From the NCBI GenBank assembly GCA_049651845.1, contig JBASCW010000063.1, positions 1 to 44,930 of the forward strand: a stretch of DNA of 44,930 nt, in the 5' to 3' direction. The translations under genes were made by a program, and so were the position numbers. Below are positions 31,824 to 39,499 of the stretch, piece after piece; the first letter of the stretch is position 1; each line of letters opens with the position of its first letter. Under the pieces are notes generated by a model that was given only the letters and a program-made list of their open reading frames with translations, had not been told where the DNA came from and made no database searches. This DNA comes from RBG-16-66-20 sp049651845 (GTDB lineage Bacteria > Pseudomonadota > Gammaproteobacteria > Burkholderiales > SG8-39).

Positions 31824-34330
31824 GACCTATAACTCTCTCCGTCGGGCTCATCCTCGCCCCAAACGCGGGCGAGGGTGGCTTGGATCTTTTTTTCAAAGCG
31901 TGCCATCAGTTCGCGGTTGGCAGCGACCAGCGCTTGCTCGGCTTCGATCTCGGCTACGATGGCTTGTTGCGTGGCGAGGGACGGGAGGGGGATTTCCGTC
32001 TCGAACAGTTGTGTGCGGTTGATCTTGGGAATGCTGGCGCGCTCGTAGTAGCCACGAATGCGCTCGTTGAACGTGTCCGAAAGCATGTAGGTCGCGAGAT
32101 AAGTGATCAGGACTTTGGAGCTATCGGGCAGCAGGGGATACATGTCGGAGCTGCAATAGCCGCGCAAATCAACAACGGTCAGCTTGTTGAGGTAAGGACG
32201 AATCTTGCTGTAGAGCAGGCGCTCACCGGTGAATTCATAAACCGGTCCATTCACTCGCTGGCTCTGGGCTGTCTCCGTCTTCAGCAGCTTGCCAGTGTTT
32301 GATTCGATGCTGTCGGCACCGAAGTAAGGGAGTGCGAGGTCAACGTCGGTTGTAATTGTTCCACCGAGCGAGCAAATTTCTCCGAGCGGCACCACCGGCC
32401 AGTCGGGATGGATGGGGATGTGGGGGCGGTAGTGGTCGAGGACGGCGCGGGCGCCGTCGATGACTTTCTGGTAGCCCTCTATCTCCGCCACGATCTCCTT
32501 CTGCACCTCCAGCGGCGGCAGGGGAATTTGCAGTTCGCAGAACTTCGACTTTGAGATTTCGGCAAACGTCCCTCCCGTCGCCCATGCTTGCATCGTTGGC
32601 ACGAGTCTAGTGAGTGCCAACGCGACGTACTCCGGCACCGCCCGCTCCGGATCTTCGATCACGACATTCTTGAAGCCCTGATTCGTTGCTATTGGAATCC
32701 GGTTGATTGCTATGCGCCCGATGGTCGCCCGCGTCGATACGATCACCGAGTTTGCCGGGATTATCTTTGCAGAGGACTCGCGCAGACCCTTCTCCGAAAT
32801 GGTCCGCTTGGTCGAAGTGATTTGGGAGATGAAGTTCAATGCGGGAAGATCGACCAGAGTCGCCCAAGGAATGCCGCCGCCCCAATACTCCTCGACTTCG
32901 GACTTCGGTGTACCTCCGCTTTCGACGCGGAACAGACCACCTTCACCGAGGGACACAATCGGGAAAGCATGATTGCTAGCGGTCCCCTCCCGATACCTCT
33001 CGGCGCTCAGGTTGTAGTCGCCGTTCGCGGCGATCTTCTCTTTCGCTACGATCAGGCCGAGTGCAGGCTGGAAGTCCTCAACGGATTCGCGGGCGCGCAG
33101 GCGACGCAGGTACTCGGCAATCTCGGCACGAACCTGTGGCAGGTCGTTCTTCTCAATCTCGCGGCGCTGGGCGCCTAGACCGAAGCCGTCATTCTCGATC
33201 TTGAAGAATCCGATCGTCTGCGCCTGCCGTACGAGAGACTTGTCGAGGATGAGGATGCACGTCTTTACCCCGGAGTACGGATTGAAGACGCCCGCCGGCA
33301 GCGACACGACTGCGACGAGGTACTCATCCACCAACATCTTGCGCAGTTGGGTGTAGGCGGTCTGGCTCTGGAAGATGATGCCTTCGGGCACGATGATGCC
33401 GGCGCGGCCCTGGGGCGTGAGATGTTCGGCCATGTAGTCCACGAACAGCACTTCGCTGCGCTTGGACTGCACCGAAAAGCGGTTGTGCGGCTTGATACCG
33501 CCTTTCGGCGACATGAAGGGCGGGTTCGCAAGGATGACGTCGGCGTATTCGTTCCACTTGTCCTGCGAGGTGAGCGTGTCGTATTCGGCGATGTGGGGGT
33601 CGGTGAAGCCGTGGAGGTACAGGTTCACCAGCGACAGGCGCACCATGTCGGGTGAGATGTCGTAGCCCTTGAAGTTCTGCGCCAGCCGCCCCTTGTCGTC
33701 GGGCGTGAGCGTGCTGTGGCCTTTGGCGTCGGTGTTGGCTTTGAGGATGTGCTTCCAGGACGAGATCAGGAACCCGGCGGTGCCGCAGGCGGGGTCGAGC
33801 ACGGTCTCGGTCTTTTTCGGGTCGATGACGGCGACAATAAAGTCGATGATGTGGCGCGGCGTGCGGAACTGGCCGGCGTCGCCCTGCGAGCCCAGCACGG
33901 AGAGCAGGTACTCGAAGGCGTCGCCCAGGCGCTCGGAGTGGTCGTACTCGAACTCGTCGATGATCTTCAGGAAGGCGCGCAGGGTTTCCGGATCGCGGTA
34001 CGGCAGATAGGCGTTCTTGAAGATGTCGCGAAAGAGCGGCGGGATGCCAGAGTTCTCCGGCATCTTGGCGATAGCCTCGGCGTAGAGGTTCAGCGTTTCG
34101 TGGCCGCCAAGGCCCGAGCGCATCAGCTTGGCCCAGCCGTAGCGCGCGAAGCCGCCGGCGAAGAACTTGCGCTTGCCGCCCAGCTCCTCGGCCTCGGCGT
34201 CCATGTCGTCCATGAACTTGTAGATCAGCGCGATGGTGATCTGCTCGACCTGGCTCTTGGGGTCGGGCACCTTGCCCACGAGGATGTCGCGGGCGGTGTC
34301 GATGCGGCGTTTGGTATCGGTGTCGAGCAT
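31820..34330 (-). CDS. hsdMS: Type I restriction-modification HsdM-HsdS fusion
   Basis: 836 aa. The N-terminal 450 residues are an N6-adenine methyltransferase: HsdM N-domain (YKFMDDMDAEAEELGGKRKFF), SAM motif I DPACGTAGFL, and catalytic motif IV NPPF. From about 460 the HsdS part follows in the same frame with two target-recognition domains (FPIVSLGEGG...IPLPPLEVQKEIVAEIEGYQ; WPVVPLGEICSL...IPLPSLATQQAIVAEIEAEQ) separated by a conserved helix. HsdM and HsdS are usually separate genes; the fusion fixes one S per M. HsdS domains define the bipartite recognition site. Nine bases after hsdR and fused by ATGA to the ABC-3C effector. Confidence 0.92.
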   Translation of the reverse strand: MLDTDTKRRIDTARDILVGKVPDPKSQVEQITIALIYKFMDDMDAEAEELGGKRKFFAGGFARYGWAKLMRSGLGGHETLNLYAEAIAKMPENSGIPPLFRDIFKNAYLPYRDPETLRAFLKIIDEFEYDHSERLGDAFEYLLSVLGSQGDAGQFRTPRHIIDFIVAVIDPKKTETVLDPACGTAGFLISSWKHILKANTDAKGHSTLTPDDKGRLAQNFKGYDISPDMVRLSLVNLYLHGFTDPHIAEYDTLTSQDKWNEYADVILANPPFMSPKGGIKPHNRFSVQSKRSEVLFVDYMAEHLTPQGRAGIIVPEGIIFQSQTAYTQLRKMLVDEYLVAVVSLPAGVFNPYSGVKTCILILDKSLVRQAQTIGFFKIENDGFGLGAQRREIEKNDLPQVRAEIAEYLRRLRARESVEDFQPALGLIVAKEKIAANGDYNLSAERYREGTASNHAFPIVSLGEGGLFRVESGGTPKSEVEEYWGGGIPWATLVDLPALNFISQITSTKRTISEKGLRESSAKIIPANSVIVSTRATIGRIAINRIPIATNQGFKNVVIEDPERAVPEYVALALTRLVPTMQAWATGGTFAEISKSKFCELQIPLPPLEVQKEIVAEIEGYQKVIDGARAVLDHYRPHIPIHPDWPVVPLGEICSLGGTITTDVDLALPYFGADSIESNTGKLLKTETAQSQRVNGPVYEFTGERLLYSKIRPYLNKLTVVDLRGYCSSDMYPLLPDSSKVLITYLATYMLSDTFNERIRGYYERASIPKINRTQLFETEIPLPSLATQQAIVAEIEAEQALVAANRELMARFEKKIQATLARVWGEDEPDGESYRS

Positions 34331-34339
34331 GTTTTCTTC

Positions 34340-36868
34340 TTAGGCTGAAAATTGGTTCAAGGAGACGTAATCCTTGATGTATTCCGGGACGAGCGTTCGG
34401 TACTTCGCCGGCACCGCCTTGAAGTCCCGGGTGGAAAACATCGGATGGGTTGCGAGCACGGTGAAGTCCTTGCTATCGATGATGTGGCGCACCTGGTCGC
34501 TGGTGACGTAGGCCTTGAAAAAGGTCTTGATGGCGGGGATGGCCCCGGCCTCCTCGGGCTTGAAGTCGGCGACGAACTTGACGAACTCCTCCTCCAGCAA
34601 TTCATCTTTCGACTTGAAGCGCGGAATCAGACCGAAGACCTTCTCCAGGATCTCGCGCAGCGTCAGGCGACGGTCCACGGCGGCGGCTTTGCGCAGCTTG
34701 TCGAGGGTGTAGTAATCCTCGGGCTTGTCGAAAACCTCGCGGTTCACGTAGTCGATCACGCGGTCCCATTGCCCGGCCTCGACCGCCTTGGCGATAGTCT
34801 CGTTCTCGCGCACCTTGTCCTCGAAGCGTTCGAAGAACATGCGATCGATCTTCATGCCCGCAGCCGTGATTTCCTCGACGCGCATCGACGCAAGAATGTC
34901 GGCGCCGAGGTGTTCGTAGGTACCGCCAATGACCACCGGACCATCGCCTCCCTCGCCGCCCTTCCCTGTGGGCCGGGGCAACTTCAGCACTTCGTCGTAG
35001 TTGAACTCCTTCTCGAAATATTCGCAGTTGGCGAAGAAATCGAAAAGCTTGTACGCGGTCTTTGATGGCTTCTGAACGCCCGCCTTGACGCTCTCGTCGA
35101 AGACCTGCTCCAGGAAGTTGTGCCTGCGGGTGCCGCGGCCCTTGATTTGGATGAAGTCCGTTGGCGAGAAGATCGGACGGAAGAGGCCGAGGTTGAGGAT
35201 GTCCGTGCAGTCGTAGCCGGTCGTCATCATGCCGACCGTGACGCACACCCGTGCCTTGCTGGTCTTGTAGGCGGTGATGAAGTTGCCCGAACCGAGCAGG
35301 TTGTTGTTGCTGAAATTGATGGTGAACTGCTGAGCATCGGGAATCTGGGAGGTGACTTGGACGGCGAAGTCCGACTGGTATTTGCCAGGAAACATGCGGT
35401 CTGCCATCTGGTTGAGAATCTGCGCCAGCTTGGCGGCGTGGTTCTGGCTGACCGCGAAGATGATCGATTTGCCGATCTCGCCGCTGACCGGATCGCGCAG
35501 GGCGTTCTCGAGAAACGTCTTGCAGAGGAGCTGGTTCGTGGCTTCTGCGAAGAAGCGCTTCTCGAACTCGCGCTGCTTGAAGGCTTCCTCACGATCCTCG
35601 CCGGTATCGTCCTTGAACGAGACGACGAAACCCTCCTCCGAGAGCAGCTCTGTGGTGATCTCGGTGCGCGCATCCACCACCGTCGGATTGACCAAGTAGC
35701 CATCCTTCACGCCGTCGAGCAGAGAGTAGCGGAAGGTCGGCTGGCTGTTTTCGCAGCCAAAGGTGCGATAGGTGTCCAGCAGGAGGCGACGCTCGGCCTC
35801 GCGCGGATCGCGGGTACCAGGTTTCGAGCTGTCGAACCGGCGGAGGTAGTCACGCGGCGTCGCGGTCAGGCCGAGCTTGTAGCCGATGAAATAGTCGAAT
35901 ACCGCGCGGGCGTTGCCGCCGATTGAGCGATGCGCTTCGTCGGAGATGACGAGGTCGAAATCGGTCGGGGAGAAGAGCTTCTGGTACTTGTTGTTGAAGA
36001 GCAGGGACTGCACAGTGGTGACGACGATCTCCGCGCGGCGCCAGTCGTCCCGGTTCTCCTTGTAGATGACCGTCGTGAAATCGGCGGATAGCAGCGCAAC
36101 GAGAGCCTTCCTGGCTTGCTCCTCCAGTTCCAAACGATCCACGAGGAACAGCACACGGCTGGCGTTGCCGGAGCGAAGGAAGAGCTTGATGATTGCTGCG
36201 GCAGTAAGCGTCTTGCCGGTGCCCGTGGCCATCTCGAACAGGAAGCGGTCCTTGCCCGCATCGACAGCGGCCTGAAGACCGTGGATGGCTTTCAGTTGAT
36301 AGGGCCGCAAAAAGCGGAGCTTGTTGGCCTGGATGTAATCCTGACGCTCCGCGTCGTTGCGCCACCCGGCCTCGGCCTGGTAGCTCGGGCGCTGGGTGAG
36401 AACGATGTAGTCGTCGCCGACCTGCTCCGCGGTCAAGCGCTGCGGATTCGGCGTGACCTTCTGGTAACCGATGACCGAATCCGGGGTCGGAAAAGAGGTG
36501 ATGAGGTACGGGTTGCCGCGTTCAAGATCCCAGAAGTAATGCAGGTTGCCGCTGGAGAGAATGACGAAGCGGCAGTTCTGGGAGCGCGCGTACTTGCGGG
36601 CCTGTTCCTTGCCGACGAGCGGGTTCTTGTCTTCGGCTTTAGCTTCCAGGACGATGAGCGGGAAGCCCTTGGCGTCGAGCAGAAGGAAATCGACGAAACC
36701 TCTTTCGGCCTTCTCGAAATTATCGCCGAGAGCGTCCAGGTCCGTCGACTTGATCGTGACGCTGGGCTCCAGTCGAATGTTGGCAGGCGCGTCGCCTTCC
36801 GGAAAGAAACGCCAGCCGGCCGCTTCGAGCAGCTTGTTGATCTTGATGCGGGCTGTCGCTTCCTTCAT
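34340..36868 (-). CDS. hsdR: Type I restriction endonuclease subunit R (EcoEI-like)
   Basis: 842 aa, the short EcoEI/DEAD-type class of HsdR. Nuclease domain: D60 in FVDFLLLDAKG with E75-A-K77 (IVLEAKAEDK), the PD-(D/E)XK metal site. Motor: FEMATGTGKTLTAAAIIKLF (Walker A), DEAHRS, GLTATP and RGTRRH in the second lobe. A C-terminal EcoEI_R-type domain follows (IPRFKSKDELLEEEFVKFV). It translocates and cuts unmodified DNA with HsdMS. It follows higA by 46 bases and has no better promoter of its own. Confidence 0.92.
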   Translation of the reverse strand: MKEATARIKINKLLEAAGWRFFPEGDAPANIRLEPSVTIKSTDLDALGDNFEKAERGFVDFLLLDAKGFPLIVLEAKAEDKNPLVGKEQARKYARSQNCRFVILSSGNLHYFWDLERGNPYLITSFPTPDSVIGYQKVTPNPQRLTAEQVGDDYIVLTQRPSYQAEAGWRNDAERQDYIQANKLRFLRPYQLKAIHGLQAAVDAGKDRFLFEMATGTGKTLTAAAIIKLFLRSGNASRVLFLVDRLELEEQARKALVALLSADFTTVIYKENRDDWRRAEIVVTTVQSLLFNNKYQKLFSPTDFDLVISDEAHRSIGGNARAVFDYFIGYKLGLTATPRDYLRRFDSSKPGTRDPREAERRLLLDTYRTFGCENSQPTFRYSLLDGVKDGYLVNPTVVDARTEITTELLSEEGFVVSFKDDTGEDREEAFKQREFEKRFFAEATNQLLCKTFLENALRDPVSGEIGKSIIFAVSQNHAAKLAQILNQMADRMFPGKYQSDFAVQVTSQIPDAQQFTINFSNNNLLGSGNFITAYKTSKARVCVTVGMMTTGYDCTDILNLGLFRPIFSPTDFIQIKGRGTRRHNFLEQVFDESVKAGVQKPSKTAYKLFDFFANCEYFEKEFNYDEVLKLPRPTGKGGEGGDGPVVIGGTYEHLGADILASMRVEEITAAGMKIDRMFFERFEDKVRENETIAKAVEAGQWDRVIDYVNREVFDKPEDYYTLDKLRKAAAVDRRLTLREILEKVFGLIPRFKSKDELLEEEFVKFVADFKPEEAGAIPAIKTFFKAYVTSDQVRHIIDSKDFTVLATHPMFSTRDFKAVPAKYRTLVPEYIKDYVSLNQFSA

Positions 36869-36914
36869 TTTTTCTGCACTCAGTCGAGGTTGGCGTTGCT
36901 CGCCGGCCCTTCAA

Positions 36915-37241
36915 TCAGGCCGTACCGGCCTGATTCCTGCGCGGCTCTGATTTCTCGCTTTCCCGCAGTCGCGGCAGACGCCGAATCGCGGCACCCGCTT
37001 TCGCTTCCGCCTGCCGCAACTCGTACAGTTTCTGCAGGTTCAGCCAGAACTCGGGACTGGTGCCCAAAAAATGCGCCAGCCGCAGGGCGCTGTCACCAGT
37101 TACCGCCCGCTGGCCGTTCAGGATTCCGGTTATCCGGTTGGTCGGCACCTTGAGCCGCCGACCGAGCTCGGCCGCGCTCATGCCGAGTGCCTTGAGCTGC
37201 TCGGCGAGGTGTTGGCCTGGATGGATAGCGGTGCGTGCCAT
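36915..37241 (-). CDS. higA: HigA-family antitoxin/regulator without toxin
   Basis: 108 aa. Cro/C1-type helix-turn-helix: HPGQHLAEQLKALGMSAAELGRRLKVPTNRITGILNGQRAVTGDSALRLAHFLGTSPEFWLNLQKLYELRQAE, the HigA pattern, with a basic C-terminal tail. HigB, normally encoded just upstream, is missing; a short frame upstream that ends SVEIVNYPEG could be a relic of the HigB C-terminus (weak). As the promoter-proximal gene it may repress the island's leftward array from its own operator. Confidence 0.88.
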   Translation of the reverse strand: MARTAIHPGQHLAEQLKALGMSAAELGRRLKVPTNRITGILNGQRAVTGDSALRLAHFLGTSPEFWLNLQKLYELRQAEAKAGAAIRRLPRLRESEKSEPRRNQAGTA

Positions 37242-37342
37242 GCTTTGTTCCCTCGGGGTAGTTCACGATCTCGACGCTCATCGGCCCACGACGCGACCCA
37301 GGCGAGCGGTCCGGTCATTCGAAGTAGATGGGTGATCGGGGC

Positions 37343-37372
37343 AGCATAGCAACCGCTTAGCCGTTACGTCAA
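37343..37372 (-). promoter_or_regulatory. Leftward promoter with embedded palindrome for higA and the array
   Basis: On the minus strand TTGACG (37372-37367) and TATGCT (37348-37343) are 18 bases apart, a good sigma-70 promoter reading into higA. Between the boxes lies AACCGCT-T-AGCCGTT (37351-37365), a palindrome with one mismatch, placed where a HigA dimer would block RNA polymerase. It is the only clear promoter found for the leftward array. Confidence 0.7.
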
Positions 37373-37719
37373 TCGTAATGACCGGAATGGCCAAGTTATC
37401 CGTCATGCCGCTTGCGTTTTCGAGGTTGCTGCTAGCAGTGCTAACGCCGTGCCGGTGATCATCAGGCGCACGCTGCCGGGAACTCTCCGACGGCGCATCG
37501 GTCAGAGTTGTGATTACACAGGTGGCTCCTACAGCCCGAGTGATGCCCGTCAGCGCATCGCCCGCTCGCAAGAGCGCCCAAAACCGGCCCGATCTCCTGA
37601 AAGCCGGTGGCCGCGAGGCCGGAGGTAACTGTCAGTTGTCATGCGCCGCCCGGGCGATTTCCGCCGGGTGCGCTGCGCCAAGGTTCCTTCGTAACGCTGC
37701 GACTATCGTCTGCGCCAGT

Positions 37720-37759
37720 CGCATCGTCACTACGCGGCGAAGCTGGTAGTGACGATGCG
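37720..37759. repeat. 14-bp perfect inverted repeat with 12-base loop
   Basis: CGCATCGTCACTAC (37720-37733) pairs exactly with GTAGTGACGATGCG (37746-37759). A second outer pair, TCTGCGC upstream and GCGCAGA overlapping the right arm's end, nests around it. This stem is too long to be chance in this small region. No T run follows, so a simple terminator is unlikely. Confidence 0.75.
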
Positions 37760-38060
37760 CAGATTGCTCCAGTCGTCAACGAGTTGCGGTGGCTGGCGCA
37801 AGTGACAACCCCACGTGACGGACTCCCTGACCCGTCGTCATCCTCGGCCGCGCAACGCGGTCCGTCCTAATCCCCGCTCCCAGCGGGATCAGTGCAAATC
37901 CGCGCCGAAGAGGCGCCCCTCCGAGCCCTGGGTCAATGGCTCATTTCGATGGACCGGCTTCCAACAGGAAAGCGCCATCGACGCCAAGAACGGGTGCAGC
38001 CGTGGCAAGCAACAGAAAACTCTGCACAAATCGGGAGTGGTGTCCCGAGTCCCTTGTAGA

Positions 38061-38085
38061 TCCCGACACGCAAAAGCGTTCGGGA
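38061..38085. repeat. Bulged hairpin with AAAA loop
   Basis: TCCCGA (38061-38066), a bulged C, ACGC (38068-38071), loop AAAA, then GCGT (38076-38079) and TCGGGA (38080-38085) form a 10-bp stem. Confidence 0.55.
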
Positions 38086-38248
38086 CGGACAGAAACACTA
38101 ACCGGACAGGCAGCACACACCAGCAGGAAGGCGGCAACGAAACGAACCCGCAACAACGAGGAGCCCGCAGGAGAACCGAGCTATCGACCGAAGCCACTCG
38201 AACGAGGCGCCCTGACAGCCGGCGAACTGCGGCCGGCGTAGCGGCCGA

Positions 38249-38271
38249 CGCCGTTAGCAGTGCTGACGGCG
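38249..38271. repeat. 23-bp inverted repeat, one mismatch
   Basis: Arms CGCCGTTAGCA and TGCTGACGGCG face each other across a single base. A related GCAGTGCTAACGCC sequence appears at about 37435-37448. It could be a regulator site or a folded element. Confidence 0.5.
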
Positions 38272-38386
38272 CGGGCCGGGGGGTTGCAGCGTCCGTCCGC
38301 GCCGCCCGATATAATCGTCCCAGCCAGTTCACCCGCAGATTGCGGGCGATTTCTGGCCGTGGAGAGACAGCCCAGCATGGCGATCC

Positions 38387-38409
38387 CGAGTAGCTACGCG
38401 AGTAGCCAG
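38387..38409 (+). repeat. Right terminal direct repeat of the island
   Basis: Copy of the 23-bp unit at 16342-16364 in the same orientation, differing by one base (C for T). It lies 63 bases inside the right junction, a mirror placement to the left cluster, and supports the island limits. Confidence 0.75.
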
Positions 38410-38444
38410 AGAATATGTTGAAATCGAAAAACCGCGCCGGTGCT

Positions 38445-38486
38445 GGCTTTGCGGGCAGTTTCAACCTTACGTTCTGCAACCTCTAA
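38445..38486 (+). other. attR: duplicated zapD tail
   Basis: An in-frame stretch of 13 codons plus stop reads GFAGSFNLTFCNL, close to the ZapD C-terminus (VGFELTFCNL). The identical 8-bp core TTCTGCAA lies at 38472-38479. It is not translated from any evident start, and marks the right recombination junction next to the original yacG neighbour. Confidence 0.75.
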
Positions 38487-38492
38487 GGCAGC

Positions 38493-38705
38493 TTGACTGG
38501 CGCTCCTGCTAAATTCGTGACTTGCCCGCGCTGCGGGACGCAGGCGCCCTATTCTCCCGAGAACCGCTGGCGGCCTTTCTGCAGCGAGCGCTGCCGCGTG
38601 ATCGACCTGGGAGCCTGGGCCTCGGAGGCCTACCGGGTGCCGGTGCCGCCGGACGCGGAGTCCGAAACGCCCCCGGACGCCGATCCGGACCAGGAGCGGC
38701 GTTGA
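38493..38705 (+). CDS. yacG: DNA gyrase inhibitor YacG
   Basis: 70 aa, usual length. A zinc-ribbon with CPRCG...FCSERCRVIDLGAWASE, the four-Cys site; the protein binds GyrB and inhibits its activity. The start is TTG 38493 with AAGG four bases before; no ATG is available. It normally follows zapD, from which it is now split by the 22-kb island, so its original promoter is displaced. It is followed by the EAL gene with a 4-base overlap. Confidence 0.93.
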   Translation: MTGAPAKFVTCPRCGTQAPYSPENRWRPFCSERCRVIDLGAWASEAYRVPVPPDAESETPPDADPDQERR

Positions 38706-39499
38706 GCCTGAAGGATCCGGACCCGCAGTTGCAGCAGATGGATGACGCGCTGGCCGGGATGGACCATCCGGCGCAGCGCCTGCGCGAGGCGCTCGACAAG
38801 GACGAACTCGCGCTCTACTGCCAGCCGATCGCGGCGCTGCAGGGCGCGGTGCGCTTCCCGATGGCCGAGGTGCTGATCCGCATGCGCGAGGAGGAGGAGG
38901 CCCTGCTGCCGCCGGGGGAGTTCCTGCCGGTGTTCGAGCACTACCGGCTGATGCCCGACCTCGACCGCTGGGTGGTGCGCAAGGTCGCCTGGCACATCGC
39001 GCGCGGCACGCGCATCCCGCGCTACGACATCAACCTGTCGACGCAGACCCTCGAGGATCCAGCCTTCCCGCAGGCGGTGGCGCAGGCACTCTCGGCATCG
39101 AACGTGCCCGGCAAGGTGCTGCTGTTCGAGATTTCAGAGGGCGATACGCTGGGCAAGCTGGCGATCGCGGTGCGGTTTGCCGCGGCGATCCGCGCGCTCG
39201 GCTGCGGCGTCGCAGTGTCGGGCTTCGGCCGGCGCAGCGCTTCCTTCATGGCGCTGAAGTCGCTGCGCCCGGACTACGTGAAAATCGACGGCGTGATCGT
39301 GCGCAAGCTGCTCACGGCACCCGCTGCCGAGTCCAAGCTGCGGGCGATCCTGCGCGTGGGCGAGGTGATGGGCTTCCAGTGCATCGCCGAGATGGTCGAG
39401 GAGCAGGACATCCTCGTTCGGCTGAAGGCGCTCGGCGTCGGCTACGCCCAGGGGTTCGGCATCCAGCAGCCGCACCCGATCGAGAAGCTCGCGCGCTAG
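38702..39499 (+). CDS. EAL domain protein with degenerate active site
   Basis: 265 aa from TTG 38702, which overlaps the yacG stop (TTGA). The EAL fold is recognisable: LYCQPI (39-43), the EAL motif as EVL (56-58), NLS (111-113), FEISE (142-146), VKID (193-196), AEMVEE and GYAQGFGI near the end. The DDFGTG loop, which supplies two metal ligands for c-di-GMP phosphodiesterases, reads SGFGRRS (173-179), so both aspartates are lost. Likely a c-di-GMP-binding or protein-interaction module rather than an enzyme. No sensor domain. Confidence 0.85.
   Translation: MSLKDPDPQLQQMDDALAGMDHPAQRLREALDKDELALYCQPIAALQGAVRFPMAEVLIRMREEEEALLPPGEFLPVFEHYRLMPDLDRWVVRKVAWHIARGTRIPRYDINLSTQTLEDPAFPQAVAQALSASNVPGKVLLFEISEGDTLGKLAIAVRFAAAIRALGCGVAVSGFGRRSASFMALKSLRPDYVKIDGVIVRKLLTAPAAESKLRAILRVGEVMGFQCIAEMVEEQDILVRLKALGVGYAQGFGIQQPHPIEKLAR

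Larger units (their letters stand above)
37400..38386. other. Gene-poor structured region inside the right end
   Basis: No convincing protein gene is seen on either strand: several open frames exist but lack family signatures, have low-complexity basic translations and weak ribosome sites. The region instead holds several hairpins: two with GNRA-type loops (CGCTC-GCAA-GAGCG at 37563-37576 and GGCC-GCGA-GGCC at 37609-37620), a long stem at 37720-37759, a bulged stem at 38061-38085, a 23-bp inverted repeat at 38249-38271 and CCCGCA-gat-TGCGGG at 38332-38346. A structured RNA or a DNA site for recombination or transfer are both possible. High GC content raises the background of short stems. Confidence 0.45.

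Noticed and set aside
28201..36868. BREX or Druantia assignment
   Set aside because: No PglZ, BrxC/BrxL or DruE/DruH-like proteins; genes match type I restriction and ABC-3C instead.
38284..38315. Outward promoter toward yacG (TTGCAG...TATAAT)
   Set aside because: The TATAAT at 38310-38315 is good, but the only -35-like hexamer is 20 bases away; not reported as a feature without better support.
37889..38479. Protein gene on either strand in the right-end region
   Set aside because: Several long open frames exist on both strands but have basic low-complexity translations, no ribosome site and no recognisable domain.
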